Shown: positions 1 through 8,838 of the stretch, piece by piece
How the letters are laid out: each line of letters opens with the position of its first letter
Position numbering within the stretch: the stretch's first letter is position 1
NCBI RefSeq assembly: GCF_004912135.1
Contig: NZ_STGU01000002.1
Coordinates: forward strand, 248,001 to 312,000
Reading direction: 5' to 3'
Source: Rhizobium rosettiformans W3
Lineage (GTDB): Bacteria; Pseudomonadota; Alphaproteobacteria; Rhizobiales; Rhizobiaceae
Length of the DNA: 64,000 nucleotides
Position numbers and translations under genes: made by a program
The notes under the pieces: generated by a model
Seen by the model: the letters and a program-made list of their open reading frames with translations, nothing else
Databases searched by the model: none
Told to the model about the DNA's origin: nothing

Positions 1-1
1 T

Positions 2-250
2 CATGAAATCATAGAGCCGCTCGGGCTTAACGTCACAAGCGCTGCCACCGCCTTGGGTGTCACTCGTGCAGCCTTGTCCGCGTTGCTCAACCAACGGGCA
101 GGCCTGTCCCCGGAGATGGCCCTGCGCATCGAAAAAGCCTTCGGCGTATCGATGGATACCCTGATGCGCATGCAAAACAGCTTTGACATCGCGATGGCAA
201 GGCGCCGGGCCGACGAGATTGTGGTGGCTCCATACAAGGCAGCTGTCTGA
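2..250 (+). CDS. higA: HigA-family antitoxin, 5' end outside window
   Basis: The frame is open from the window edge, so about 82 C-terminal residues are visible and the start lies upstream. It reads as a HigA-type XRE helix-turn-helix protein: the segment after [14 protein letters not shown] carries the recognition helix [13 protein letters not shown] and the family-typical [17 protein letters not shown]. Family knowledge: HigA binds its own promoter and neutralises the HigB mRNase, which is usually encoded just upstream. HigB would lie outside the window, so the pairing is inferred. The TTG at 53 is not a plausible start because the domain already begins upstream of it. Confidence 0.85.
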   Translation, partial: HEIIEPLGLNVTSAATALGVTRAALSALLNQRAGLSPEMALRIEKAFGVSMDTLMRMQNSFDIAMARRRADEIVVAPYKAAV

Positions 251-314
251 AGCAGCCTGATCCCTCCACGCCCACCCTCGACGCCGACCCCGCAATCCCC
301 TAAACCCATGCCCC

Positions 315-662
315 ATGCGCATCCGCTCCGACATCTTCGTCTCCGCCCTGACCCGCCGCGTCTTTTCCGATGGCGGTTATGCGGCCGTCGTCGCAAAGGG
401 CTCGGAGGCGTCCGGCGCCATCTTCGTGCGTCAGCGATTTCGCGATGGTCTGGAGACGCTCTATGGTCCGGCGCCGCAGGCGATGATCGGGGAGGGGGAG
501 CGCGATGACAGGATCTTTGAAGCGCGCCTCACGCGCGCCGAGCCGGAGGCCGTCGAAGCGCTGATTATGCGCGAGCAGAAATTCGACAGCGATCTCTGGC
601 TGGTCGAGATCGAGGTGGACGATCTCGGCACCTATCTCAGCCTGACGGATCAGAAGGGTTGA
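315..662 (+). CDS. DUF1491 family protein
   Basis: A 115-residue protein with the N-terminal pattern RIRSDIFVSALTRRVF and the motif YGPAPQ, which I recognise as DUF1491, a small family of unknown function common in Rhizobiales. It has no signal peptide or membrane segment. The final third is acidic and ends in a pattern typical of the family (WLVEIEVDDLGTYL). It stands alone, 65 bp after the higA-like gene and convergent with the DUF2336 gene. No function is proposed. Confidence 0.85.
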   Translation: MRIRSDIFVSALTRRVFSDGGYAAVVAKGSEASGAIFVRQRFRDGLETLYGPAPQAMIGEGERDDRIFEARLTRAEPEAVEALIMREQKFDSDLWLVEIEVDDLGTYLSLTDQKG

Positions 663-771
663 TCACCGCATAAGCTATCGAACCCACCTTCCCCTTGAGG
701 GGGTGGGGTGACCACCGCGCCGACAGCGGCCAAGGTCGACCACCATCGCTCAAATGCCCAAAGCCTGCCCC

Positions 772-1917
772 TTACCGCTTGCGCGCCCGCAGCACCTGCC
801 GCCCGTGCTCGTCGCCGACCGGCTGGCGTTTCGCCGAGCCCTGGTTCGCCGCCTTGAGGCTTGTCGCACCCGGGGCGGGAACCTCACGCTGGTCGGTCTC
901 GCGGGCCACCACCGGCAGTTCGTCCCCGGCAAAGGTGTAGCGATCGGCGCGGATCCAGCTGTCGATGCGCGCTTCCGCCTGATCCGGATCCATGCCGAAG
1001 AGCAGGGTCTCTGCGCGGCTTGCGTCATTCTCGCGCCGCGCGAGATGCGGGTAGATGTGCTCGAGGATGAAGACCGCGTCACGATCGTCCATCGCAACGC
1101 CTGCCAGCGTCGTGGCCAGCTGCCGGCCGGAAATGTCGAGCAGGATGCGCTCGGCGAGCCACCGGCTGGAGGACAGCATGTCGGCTAAGGTCGTTGCGAA
1201 GAAGCCGCCGTCATGGGCACGTGCGAACCGCACCAGAAGCGCCGTCTGCACCGGCGTTGCCTGCCGGCGACCGAGCCGATCCTCGCGTGGCGGCCGCTGC
1301 TGATAGGCCATGCGCTTGATGGTCTGGCGCAGCGCCTCTTCCCGCGCCACAGGCTCTGGCACGATCTTTTGCGGTGCAACCGCGCCCGACAGATCGCTCA
1401 TCTCGAGATCCGCCATCACCTTGTCGAAGCTCGACGGGGCGATCTTTTGGAGTGGCTCGACCTTGGTCTCTTCCACCTTCGCCTTTTCCGGGCGCGGCGG
1501 CAGCGCGTGGCGCAGGGAAACCAGCGCGTCGATCACGGTTGGCGACAGCCGCTCACGCTTGACGATGGCGCGCGCATGATCGGCCCCTTGCGTGCGCGCG
1601 ATCATGATCAGCATGTCGTCGGACAGGGCCGGTGAGGAGGCGAGGAAGGGTGCCGCAATCGAGATCGGCTGGCTTGCAATGAAGGCCGCGACCGATAGGG
1701 GCAGGTTCGGGCTTCTTGACAAGGCGGCCACCGCCTCTCGGCGGGCTTCCATGGATGACCCTGCAAACAGCGGCTGGAACAGTTCGGCAAATTGTCGGAG
1801 TTCGGATTTGCCGGGGAAGGAGAGCGCCTGGAAACTCGTGACCGTGGCCATCAGAACGACATCCTTGTTCCGCGCGCCGGCCGGCTTCTCAAGCTCCCTG
1901 AACTGTTCGCTCACCAC
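772..1917 (-). CDS. DUF2336 domain protein
   Basis: About 381 residues, read as a DUF2336 protein: an alpha-helical repeat-like domain with the opening pattern FPGKSELRQFAELFQPLF and a low-complexity tail rich in Lys, Arg and Pro. The family is widespread in alphaproteobacteria; its role is not well established. Start choice: a TTG opens the frame at 1929, but a GGAG lies 6 bases before the GTG at 1917, so 1917 is preferred. An ATG at 1851 would remove 22 more residues. The gene is monocistronic, with an AT-richer region upstream that probably holds its promoter. Confidence 0.8.
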   Translation of the reverse strand: MVSEQFRELEKPAGARNKDVVLMATVTSFQALSFPGKSELRQFAELFQPLFAGSSMEARREAVAALSRSPNLPLSVAAFIASQPISIAAPFLASSPALSDDMLIMIARTQGADHARAIVKRERLSPTVIDALVSLRHALPPRPEKAKVEETKVEPLQKIAPSSFDKVMADLEMSDLSGAVAPQKIVPEPVAREEALRQTIKRMAYQQRPPREDRLGRRQATPVQTALLVRFARAHDGGFFATTLADMLSSSRWLAERILLDISGRQLATTLAGVAMDDRDAVFILEHIYPHLARRENDASRAETLLFGMDPDQAEARIDSWIRADRYTFAGDELPVVARETDQREVPAPGATSLKAANQGSAKRQPVGDEHGRQVLRARKR

Positions 1918-2240
1918 AAACCACTCCAACGCAATACAGATGTGATCGAGATTAGAACAAATTTGTTAGCAAGCTGTTAACTAAGCTATGGCTTCCTGTG
2001 GACAGGTGGATGGTCAAGGCAGGCGATTCACCGCATGTTTCCGATATTAGGCATATGCGTACCCCGTTTCGTGGGGTGAACCGCGACATAGGGGAACGCG
2101 TCGGAGAAAGGCGCAGATGACCCCGGTGCGTGTAAGACATTCCGCAGCATGAACCGGATTGTGCCGGCCCTCGTAATGGGAGGGCAGGGCGAGATGACCC
2201 TCTCGACCCTCTCGATCTTTCTTCTCGAAAGGAGACGAGC
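1918..2240. other. intergenic region with divergent promoters
   Basis: About 320 bp between the DUF2336 gene (reverse) and a small forward gene. The part nearest DUF2336 (1935-1990) is AT-rich and is a reasonable promoter area. No ORF with a credible ribosome binding site, no palindromic repeat family member and no RNA gene was recognised here. Confidence 0.4.
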
Positions 2241-2453
2241 ATGGCGGACATCATCAGGATTTCGGATCGGCTGAACCCTTCGCGCCGCTCTCCCCGCACG
2301 GGCGAGCACAAGGCAGAGATCCTCTTCTTCACCGGCATTCGCTACGAGCGGCTGGACCCCAATGCCATATGGCCGCGGGTGGAACTGCCGACCTTGCCGG
2401 CCTTGCCCGCGCCTCAGGGCCCTGCCTTCGGCCCAGGACGCCGCCCCTACTGA
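2241..2453 (+). CDS. small hypothetical protein
   Basis: A 70-codon ORF with a strong ribosome binding site (AAAGGAGA, 6 bases before the ATG). The predicted protein starts MADIIRISDRLNPS and ends in a Pro- and Ala-rich tail. There is no signal peptide, membrane segment or known motif. The good Shine-Dalgarno sequence is the main reason to call it. Function unknown. Confidence 0.6.
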   Translation: MADIIRISDRLNPSRRSPRTGEHKAEILFFTGIRYERLDPNAIWPRVELPTLPALPAPQGPAFGPGRRPY

Positions 2454-2716
2454 TCTGCCCCTGAGCGGATGCACGCGCCTCCACTTGTCGTGCGCGGCAT
2501 AATCCAGCGTCGTCACGACCGGCAGCACCGCGTTGAGAGACGGACGTGTGCCAATCCGCGATCACAACTTCGTGCAACTCGTCGACAACTGTGACGCGCG
2601 TTACTGGTTTAATTACTTTTACAATACAATATAAAATTAGAAATCGCGGTATATTGCTGCAATGCCTGCAGGTGTGACGTCCTCGCCTGCACCAAGCGGA
2701 GACCTGGTGCCAATTC

Positions 2717-3646
2717 ATGCTGGTGAAGATTGCCAAGGACCGTATCCGCAAAGGCATGTTCGTCGAAAGCGTTGCCTGCCCCAGTCGTGAATTTGCCCGA
2801 CGCCGTTTCCTGATCAAGAGCGATGCCGAACTGGCCGCCATCCGCGCGACATCGGCCCAGGAAGTCTCCATCAACATCCGGCTCGGCCTTGATGCCGAGG
2901 GTCGCGCGCCGCAGGCGGACAAGGGCCGGCAAGCCCTCGACCGTGCGCAGGTCGCTGCAGTGCGCAGTGACGTTTCCCAGTCGGCCAAGGCCCTGCGCAC
3001 CAGCCTGAACGGTCTCGTCGAAGGCGGCGCGCTGGACATGGACAATCTCTCCCAGGCGGCCGATGAAAACGCCTCCCTCTGGTCCGACAGCACGGTCGTC
3101 GCTCTGGAAGTGACCCGCTTGAAGAGCAAGGACGAGACGACCTACGTGCATTCTCTTGCCGTGAGCGGCATGATGACGCTTCTCGCCCGCTCGCTGGAGA
3201 TGGCCGAGGATACGGTCCGCATCCTCGGCGTCGCCGGCATGCTGCACGACATCGGCAAGCTGCTCATACCCAACGAAATCCTGACCAAGCCCGGCAAGCT
3301 CACGGATGAGGAGCGCCATGTCATCCGCAACCATCCCGAGGGTGGTTACCGCCTGCTGCAGACCTATCCGGAATTGCCGCAGGTCGTGCTCGACATCTGC
3401 CGCCTGCATCACGAAGCGCTGGATGGCTCCGGCTATCCGCTGGGCCTGAAGCAGAAGGAACTGAGTCTGCCAGTGCGGCTCAGCACCGTCTGTGACGTCT
3501 TCGAAGCATTGACCTCCGTCCGGCCTTACAAGCGCCCCTGGACGTCGACCCAGGCACTCGACTGGATGTTTGCAAGACCGCAATTCTTCGATCGCAAGCT
3601 GGTCATCCGGCTCGGCAGCGTGCTGGCCGACGCGCCGCAGCCCTGA
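2717..3646 (+). CDS. HD-GYP domain cyclic-di-GMP phosphodiesterase
   Basis: A 309-residue protein. Residues 1-90 resemble the DUF3391 domain that precedes many HD-GYP domains. Residues about 130-300 form the HD-GYP domain: the HD pair lies in MLHDIGKLL near residue 176, followed by HHEALDGSGYP near residue 237, which contains the GYP signature. The family hydrolyses cyclic di-GMP in the cytoplasm using a metal centre. An AT-rich stretch at 2600-2650 probably carries the promoter. With the GGDEF genes at 11.9 and 22.4 kb, it is one of three cyclic-di-GMP genes in the window. Confidence 0.9.
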   Translation: MLVKIAKDRIRKGMFVESVACPSREFARRRFLIKSDAELAAIRATSAQEVSINIRLGLDAEGRAPQADKGRQALDRAQVAAVRSDVSQSAKALRTSLNGLVEGGALDMDNLSQAADENASLWSDSTVVALEVTRLKSKDETTYVHSLAVSGMMTLLARSLEMAEDTVRILGVAGMLHDIGKLLIPNEILTKPGKLTDEERHVIRNHPEGGYRLLQTYPELPQVVLDICRLHHEALDGSGYPLGLKQKELSLPVRLSTVCDVFEALTSVRPYKRPWTSTQALDWMFARPQFFDRKLVIRLGSVLADAPQP

Positions 3647-3653
3647 TCGGATC

Positions 3654-4205
3654 TCAGCGCCCGGTAAACGGCAGGCATTCGGCGTTGGCCAGGAACGCCC
3701 GCGCCTCCGGTTCATAACTTGCCTGCGGGGCAAGCACGCGCAGCACCACATAGCCTTCGGTGCCCGGATGTTCGACGAGGATCGTCTCGGCGAGTGCTGC
3801 GATCGGCGTCTTTCTGAGCTGCGCCACCTGCACTGGCGTGGCCACCAGCACATCGAGATCGCCGGCCACCGAAGTGCGGTCATTCATTGAAAAGACTTCG
3901 TTTGCGTCGCGGTCGTAGAGCGCGACCGACCAGAAATCGACGCCCTCTCCCAAAGCAACGAGCGAGAGCGGCTGGCGCTCGATGTCGAAATGGCAGACCG
4001 CGACCCTGAGATAAGGATCAAGGCTCGCGAGCCCCACCGCATCGGGACGTGCCGAAAGCGGGTGGAAGACGAAGGGCGCCCCTTCCGAGGTCACGCGCGT
4101 ATAGGCGTCGCGACCCGTGAAATGCGGCACGCCCAGGATGATGATGATGTGCAGGAGAGCGGCACCGATGATACCGGTGATGATGGCGTAGAGAAACTTG
4201 CTCAT
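3654..4205 (-). CDS. DUF1254-type membrane-anchored protein
   Basis: 183 residues starting MSKFLYAIITGIIGAA, a single N-terminal membrane anchor, followed by a soluble domain with the pattern SLDPYLRVAVCHFDIE that I associate with short DUF1254 proteins. Its start overlaps the stop of the DUF1214 gene (ATGA), so the two are translationally coupled. In many bacteria DUF1254 and DUF1214 are fused in one protein; here they are separate subunits of a two-gene operon. The soluble part probably faces the periplasm. Function unknown. Confidence 0.75.
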   Translation of the reverse strand: MSKFLYAIITGIIGAALLHIIIILGVPHFTGRDAYTRVTSEGAPFVFHPLSARPDAVGLASLDPYLRVAVCHFDIERQPLSLVALGEGVDFWSVALYDRDANEVFSMNDRTSVAGDLDVLVATPVQVAQLRKTPIAALAETILVEHPGTEGYVVLRVLAPQASYEPEARAFLANAECLPFTGR

Positions 4206-4819
4206 TGGCCGCATCCGATCTGCTCGATGACCGGCATGGAGAGACCCGATAGGCCGGTGGAGGCGGCCGCCGGTGTGTCGAGCAGCGTCAGCACCAGCTG
4301 AAATGCGCCCGTATCGGGAATGGCGAGCCAGTTGCCGGATTTCGCCGTGCGCGAAATCACAATGTCAAAGGATCCGTCGCGGCGTCGGAGCACGGTTTGC
4401 GAGTTCTTGGCCGTCGGGCGCTCCGCGCCGGCATCCAGCGGATTGCCGTCGGCATCGGCGGCATAAAGCGTCCAGAGCCGCGTCGTCGGCGTGCGTCCGC
4501 TCATCCGGTAGGAGCAGGTTCCGGTCAGCGTCAGCCCATCCTTGTCACGCACGGCGGTGAACTGCAGCCCCTCCGCTGATCCATAGAGCAGGCGCCCGCC
4601 CTTGGCCCGATGCGCCTTGGCATAGGGATCGGCAGAGGCCGTCTGCGCCGTCGGAAAGGCCCGCCATCCGGCCACCTCGATCGCCCCGAAACCAACCGAG
4701 GCATTCAGCATCGAAAGGGCCGACAGGATCCCGCCGGCAAAGGCGATGATCAGCGCAGTGGCGACAATGAAGGGAACACGAAACACGGGCGGGTTGAGAC
4801 CTCGAGGCAACGGCGGCAA
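4202..4819 (-). CDS. DUF1214 domain protein
   Basis: About 205 residues with one N-terminal membrane segment (VPFIVATALIIAFAGGILSA) and a DUF1214-like soluble domain that includes DPYAKAHRAKGGRLLYG and ends in a Gly/Leu-rich part. It is first in a two-gene operon with the DUF1254-type gene (4-nt overlap). The start is uncertain: TTG at 4819 opens the frame, and a GTG in the same frame near 4786 is an alternative; neither has a convincing ribosome binding site. Function unknown. Confidence 0.75.
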   Translation of the reverse strand: MPPLPRGLNPPVFRVPFIVATALIIAFAGGILSALSMLNASVGFGAIEVAGWRAFPTAQTASADPYAKAHRAKGGRLLYGSAEGLQFTAVRDKDGLTLTGTCSYRMSGRTPTTRLWTLYAADADGNPLDAGAERPTAKNSQTVLRRRDGSFDIVISRTAKSGNWLAIPDTGAFQLVLTLLDTPAAASTGLSGLSMPVIEQIGCGQ

Positions 4820-4907
4820 GGCCGCTCTGGCAGTGCCCGAGGCGTATCACTGATTCGGGGGTGAGGGAAGTTTGGGAAGAGGAGGATGCTCGCAAGGCTC
4901 TCGCCGA

Positions 4908-5321
4908 CTACCCGGCTTTGCGTGGCCGACCGCCTTTGGCACCGTTCGCGCGCGCAGCCGCAGCTTTAGCCTCCGACTTTGCCTGCCCGGCTAGGCGAGC
5001 AAACTCCCGCGTCATCCAGGCCTTTGTCCCGAACACCCCAGCAATCAGAGCCGGCACGAACAAATCGACATCCAGCTCAGGCCAATGAAGGTTGAAGCCG
5101 AGCCCGTCGATTTCAACAGCGGCCAGGGCTTCGGGCGAGGCCGACTGCAGATCCTGAACCAGGGCCGTGGGAAACGCATAGACGCATCCGTTGGCCAAAT
5201 CGATCACAAGGCGGCCGGTCTTTTTGTCGTATCGCGCGGCAACGGCGCGGGGCTCTGTGTTAAACATCGCGCGGCCTTGCGCTTCTGCAGCGTCAAGTTG
5301 CTTTTCGTCCAGATCAGCCAT
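4908..5321 (-). CDS. DUF2442 protein, possible antitoxin
   Basis: 137 residues. The centre matches DUF2442: KTGRLVIDLANGCVYAFP and VEIDGLGFNLHWPELDVDL. The C-terminal 50 residues are Ala/Lys-rich and end GGRPRKAG, suggesting nucleic-acid binding or disorder. It overlaps the DUF4160 gene by 8 nt, so the two are co-translated. DUF4160/DUF2442 pairs recur next to each other in many genomes and have the size and arrangement of toxin-antitoxin modules; that role is inferred here. Confidence 0.85.
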   Translation of the reverse strand: MADLDEKQLDAAEAQGRAMFNTEPRAVAARYDKKTGRLVIDLANGCVYAFPTALVQDLQSASPEALAAVEIDGLGFNLHWPELDVDLFVPALIAGVFGTKAWMTREFARLAGQAKSEAKAAAARANGAKGGRPRKAG

Positions 5322-5553
5322 GAATCCGCTCCCATTCTTTCAACAACCGACCCTGCACGGCGGCAACTTCGGTCATGATACGTCTAAGGTCCGCGCGCGT
5401 GATACCGATGCTATAAATCAGTTCCGGCTTGCCATTTTCGCCACGAAGATTGATTTTTGCCTGTCCTGGCCCGGTGACGTGAATATGTGCGGGTTCGTGA
5501 TCCTGCGTGTAGATCACGAAGCGAAAACCGAACGCGCGATGGACGACGACCAT
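5314..5553 (-). CDS. DUF4160 protein, possible toxin
   Basis: 79 residues with the DUF4160 signature FRFVIYTQDHEPAHIHV near the N-terminus, rich in His and acidic residues. It is the first gene of a two-gene operon with the DUF2442 gene. Family knowledge: DUF4160 proteins are small basic proteins usually paired with DUF2442, and the pair is often listed as a putative toxin-antitoxin system without biochemical proof. No catalytic mechanism can be read from the sequence. Confidence 0.85.
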   Translation of the reverse strand: MVVVHRAFGFRFVIYTQDHEPAHIHVTGPGQAKINLRGENGKPELIYSIGITRADLRRIMTEVAAVQGRLLKEWERIHG

Positions 5554-5598
5554 ACCCTAGAATAACCCATCCGTTGGGTTCGTCAAGAATGGTGGAGG

Positions 5599-5976
5599 CT
5601 ACCGCAACACCCCCGCCGCCAAGGCCCGCTGAATGCCGCGCACATCCGTGCCCTTCTTCAAGGTCTTCGTCACCGGATCGGCGCTGCCCGAAACCCAGAT
5701 CTTCAGCTCGCTGTCGAGATCGAAGGTGCCGGCCGTCTCGACCGAGAAGCGGGTAATCGCCCGGTAGGGCACGGACATGTAGTCGACCTTCGAGCCGGTA
5801 ATGCCCTGAACGTCGATCAGGATCAGCCGCTTGTCGGTGAAGACGAAGACATCGCGGATGACCCGGAAGGCAAGCGAGACCTGCTCGCCGTCGATCAGCA
5901 CGCCGTCCAGGCGCTTGGCAAGATCACCAGGATCGACGCTTGATCCGTGGCCCAGCAATCCGTCGAACAGTCCCAT
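5599..5976 (-). CDS. bacterial PH-domain protein
   Basis: 125 residues with a consensus ribosome binding site (AGGAGG, 6 bases before the ATG). The body FVFTDKRLILIDVQG followed by VDYMSVPYRAITRFSVETAG is characteristic of bacterial PH-like (YokE/bPH) domains. No membrane segment is seen, so it is probably cytoplasmic. No partner gene is evident. The exact role of this family is unknown. Confidence 0.85.
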   Translation of the reverse strand: MGLFDGLLGHGSSVDPGDLAKRLDGVLIDGEQVSLAFRVIRDVFVFTDKRLILIDVQGITGSKVDYMSVPYRAITRFSVETAGTFDLDSELKIWVSGSADPVTKTLKKGTDVRGIQRALAAGVLR

Positions 5977-6054
5977 GGTGATCCTCCTGCTGTGTTGAGA
6001 AGGGAGATGGGGAGGGGGCGCGAAGCCGTCAAGACCGGTTCGGCCCCATGGCCA

Positions 6055-6591
6055 TCACAGCTTTTCGCAAAAGGCGATGCGGTTGCTGAACGGGTCGGTC
6101 ACCGTCATCTGCAGGCCCCAGGGCGCATTCTCCAGGCCCGGCTTCAGATAGCGGTAGTCTTTCGCGGTCAGTTCGGCGTGAAAGGTCTTGATGCCGCGCA
6201 TCCAGGAGAAGGCCTTGGCGCCGGGCGAGGCGTCGCCGGCATGTTCGGAGAGATGCAAGACGCAAGTCCCGCGCGACACCTGGCAGTAAAGCGGAAAATT
6301 CTCGCCGAAGCGGTGCTCGAAATCGACGGAGAAGCCCAGGAAGTCACGGTAGAACTCCATCGCCTTGTCGACATCGAAGATGCGGAAGATCGGAATCGGG
6401 GCTTCGATTGCGATGTCGGCTTGCGGGCGCTCATTGGCCGCGATCCGGGCCGCGAGAATGTTCCAATGCTCGAAGCCCATTTGCCTGGCCACCAGTTCCA
6501 GTGCCCGGGAATGGGTAATCTCAAGATTGGCTTTGGCCAGTTCCGCCTTCAGCGTTCTTGCCATCAGTTTGGCATCGCGAAAATCGCGCAT
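6055..6591 (-). CDS. glyoxalase superfamily (VOC) protein
   Basis: 178 residues. Residues 1-55 form a helical glyoxalase-related N-terminal domain (MARTLKAELAKANLEITHS). Residues 65-178 form a VOC fold: IPIFRIFDVDKAMEFYRDFL, then CVLHLSEHAGDASPGA, and the ending TVTDPFSNRIAFCEKL. The layout resembles bleomycin-resistance and glyoxalase-like proteins in which a short helical domain precedes the VOC domain. Substrate unknown. The preceding 6592-6829 bp hold no recognisable gene. Confidence 0.85.
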   Translation of the reverse strand: MRDFRDAKLMARTLKAELAKANLEITHSRALELVARQMGFEHWNILAARIAANERPQADIAIEAPIPIFRIFDVDKAMEFYRDFLGFSVDFEHRFGENFPLYCQVSRGTCVLHLSEHAGDASPGAKAFSWMRGIKTFHAELTAKDYRYLKPGLENAPWGLQMTVTDPFSNRIAFCEKL

Positions 6592-6829
6592 GGTCTTTCC
6601 TTCCTCGGTGGCAACAGGTCACATCAGTGTCCGCGTTTGCTGATCCGTCGCCATCTTCCGGAGAGGGAAAGGATGAGGAGGTGTTCTTTATGCATTCACC
6701 ATCGCGTTCCAAGGAACGCCGCGGAGCGGCAGGCTGCATCGGCCTGCCAGAGAGGCTAGCAGACCCCTTCGCCAAGGCAAGATGGGTAAGGCGCCTTTCT
6801 GCGTTCCTGTCGCTTCCGCCGGCCCCGTC

Positions 6830-7309
6830 TCACCCCACCCGTTCGTAAAACGCCTCGATCGTCGCCACTTCCAGGCCGAGTTTGGTCAGCGATGCATGCA
6901 CGCTCATGTGCCGCTCGTCATGCAGGATGAACCAGTCGTCGAAGCCGAAACGCGTCTTCGAGCCGTCGGCATCCGGCACGTCGCGGGAATACTGCCAGCG
7001 GAAGGCGCAGCCGGCCTGTTCGCCGTCCGCCGTGCCGTCGATCAGTGTTTCCCGGCCCTCGTAGCGGTTTTCGCCGCGCTTCAGGATCGTCCAGGCCAGC
7101 GTGTCGGAATGGCCGTCGTCGAAGAAATAGTCTTCCGTCAGCGAGAGCACGTTGGCCGAGGCATCGAAGCGTCCGCGAGCATCGATCGTGAACCGGTTCT
7201 GGAAGCCGCCGAGGCGGCCGATCGTCATGCCGTAACCACGCAGGGTGCCGGAGAAGAATTCCTCCAGGATGAACTTTGGCTCTCTGTCTGCAAATTCCTG
7301 AAGCTTCAC
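6830..7309 (-). CDS. DUF3833 family protein
   Basis: 159 residues from a GTG at 7309, chosen because AGGAGA lies 7 bases upstream; a longer frame reaching 7381 is not supported. The sequence KFILEEFFSGTLRGYGM, with FDDWFILHDERHMSVHASL later, matches DUF3833, a lipocalin-like family of unknown function. Many family members are lipoproteins, but no lipobox is seen here. It is divergent from the epimerase gene across a short gap. Confidence 0.8.
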   Translation of the reverse strand: MKLQEFADREPKFILEEFFSGTLRGYGMTIGRLGGFQNRFTIDARGRFDASANVLSLTEDYFFDDGHSDTLAWTILKRGENRYEGRETLIDGTADGEQAGCAFRWQYSRDVPDADGSKTRFGFDDWFILHDERHMSVHASLTKLGLEVATIEAFYERVG

Positions 7310-7461
7310 GGCGTCTCTCCTGGGTTGCCGGTTGGACCGGAGAAACACGGGGAGGGCGGCCCGGGTTCCCTGAGCCGTCAACGGGCCTTTGCCCCCTTAC
7401 TCTTTTGCCGATGCCGCGCTATCTGGTGATCCGACAACCCAATCCCAAGAGGAGGATCACC

Positions 7462-8355
7462 ATGGGCAAGCGGATCGTGTTTACCGGCGGCAGCGGCAAG
7501 GCGGGGCGCCATGTCGTGCCTTATCTTCTGGACCAGGGCCACAAGGTGCTGAATGTCGACCGCGCCGTGCTCGATCACCCCGGCGTGCACACCCTGCTGA
7601 CGGATGTCACCAATGCCGGTGAGGTCTTCAACGCGCTGTCCTGCCATTTCGGCTACGACGGTTACGAAGAAGAGGGCGGCCCGAAGGCGGTCGATGCCGT
7701 TGTGCATTTCGCAGCCGTGCCCCGCATTCTGATGCATCCCGACAATAAGACCTTCGCGGAAAACACCGTCTCGACCTACAACATCCTCGAATCCGCCGCC
7801 AAGCTCGGCATCAAGAAGGTCATCATCGCCTCCTCGGAAACCACCTATGGCGTCTGCTTTGCCGAGGGCGACAAGGACTACAAGGAGTTCCCCCTGACGG
7901 AGGACTATGACACCGACCCGATGGACAGCTACGGCCTGTCCAAGGTGGTCAACGAAAAGACCGCCCGCGCCTTTGCCATGCGCTTCGGCATCGATGTCTA
8001 TGCGCTGCGCATCGGCAATGTCATCTCGCCCGAAGATTATGCCGCCTTCCCCGGCTATCTGGCCGATCCGCCGGTGCGCAAACGCAATGCCTGGTCCTAT
8101 ATCGATGCCCGGGATCTCGGCCAGATCGTCGATCTCTGCGTGAAGAAGGACGGCCTCGGCTTCCAGGTCTTCAACGCCGTCAACGACACGATCACGGCGA
8201 CCATCCCGACGCGCGAGTTCCTCGCCAAATACGCGCCGAATACACCGATCACCCGCGACATCGAGGGCTTCGAGGCGCCGCTCTCGAACCGCAAGATCCG
8301 CGAAGTTTTAGGCTTCAAGGAAGCGCATGACTGGCGCAAATATGTGAAGGTCTGA
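7462..8355 (+). CDS. NAD(P)-dependent epimerase/dehydratase (extended SDR)
   Basis: 297 residues. The Rossmann NAD-binding motif is FTGGSGKAGRHV at residues 7-18 (GxxGxxG type), and the catalytic Tyr-Lys pair is in DSYGLSKVV near residue 156. The start at 7462 has GGAGG 6 bases upstream, which rules out the longer frame from 7276. The family uses nucleotide sugars or related substrates. No neighbouring sugar genes narrow the substrate. Confidence 0.88.
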   Translation: MGKRIVFTGGSGKAGRHVVPYLLDQGHKVLNVDRAVLDHPGVHTLLTDVTNAGEVFNALSCHFGYDGYEEEGGPKAVDAVVHFAAVPRILMHPDNKTFAENTVSTYNILESAAKLGIKKVIIASSETTYGVCFAEGDKDYKEFPLTEDYDTDPMDSYGLSKVVNEKTARAFAMRFGIDVYALRIGNVISPEDYAAFPGYLADPPVRKRNAWSYIDARDLGQIVDLCVKKDGLGFQVFNAVNDTITATIPTREFLAKYAPNTPITRDIEGFEAPLSNRKIREVLGFKEAHDWRKYVKV

Positions 8356-8378
8356 ACGGACTTTCTGAAGTCGATCCA

Positions 8379-8404
8379 CCCGCCCGGACAGTGTTTCGGG
8401 CGGG
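8379..8404 (+). terminator. GC-rich hairpin after the epimerase gene
   Basis: CCCGCCCG at 8379-8386 pairs with CGGGCGGG at 8397-8404 around a 10-nt loop, 23 bp after the stop codon. There is no T-run after the stem, so it may be a weak terminator or a 3' stability hairpin. Confidence 0.4.
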
Positions 8405-8557
8405 GCGGCCTGTTCACAACCTGCGCTTACGCGGGCGAAGCACCCAATCCCTGCGATTTTGCTGGGCATAATCCCAAAAAGACACACCAAACCCAGCCCT
8501 CCTCGTATATGAGAAAAGTAGAAACCCCTACAATGGCGGGGTCGGGAAGGTGGAGCC

Positions 8558-8827
8558 TTGACCGAAAAGCGCATCGCGATTGCCAACCTCGCGCAAAGCG
8601 AGATCAAGGGACGCAATTTCGTCACCTTCGACGTGGCGATGAACGGCCATGTCATCGCGACCGTGGACGCACCGCTGATGTCGGGCCGCATCCTGTGGAC
8701 CCATGCGGCCTTTCACGGCTTCAGCGATTTCAATCCCGGCGAAAAGGTCCTGCTCGAGGCCGAGGTCGACCGGGCGCTTTCGCCACCCGCAACCGTGGGA
8801 CAGGCGCCCTTATGGCGCCATCATTGA
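8558..8827 (+). CDS. small hypothetical protein
   Basis: 89 residues from a TTG start with a purine-rich GGTGGAG just upstream. The sequence reads like a single soluble domain (KGRNFVTFDVAMNGHVIATV), with no signal or membrane segment. It converges on the membrane-protein gene at 8839. I do not recognise the family. Supporting points are its length and a composition unlike the repeat DNA that follows. Confidence 0.55.
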   Translation: MTEKRIAIANLAQSEIKGRNFVTFDVAMNGHVIATVDAPLMSGRILWTHAAFHGFSDFNPGEKVLLEAEVDRALSPPATVGQAPLWRHH

Positions 8828-8838
8828 TCTCTGTGCCT

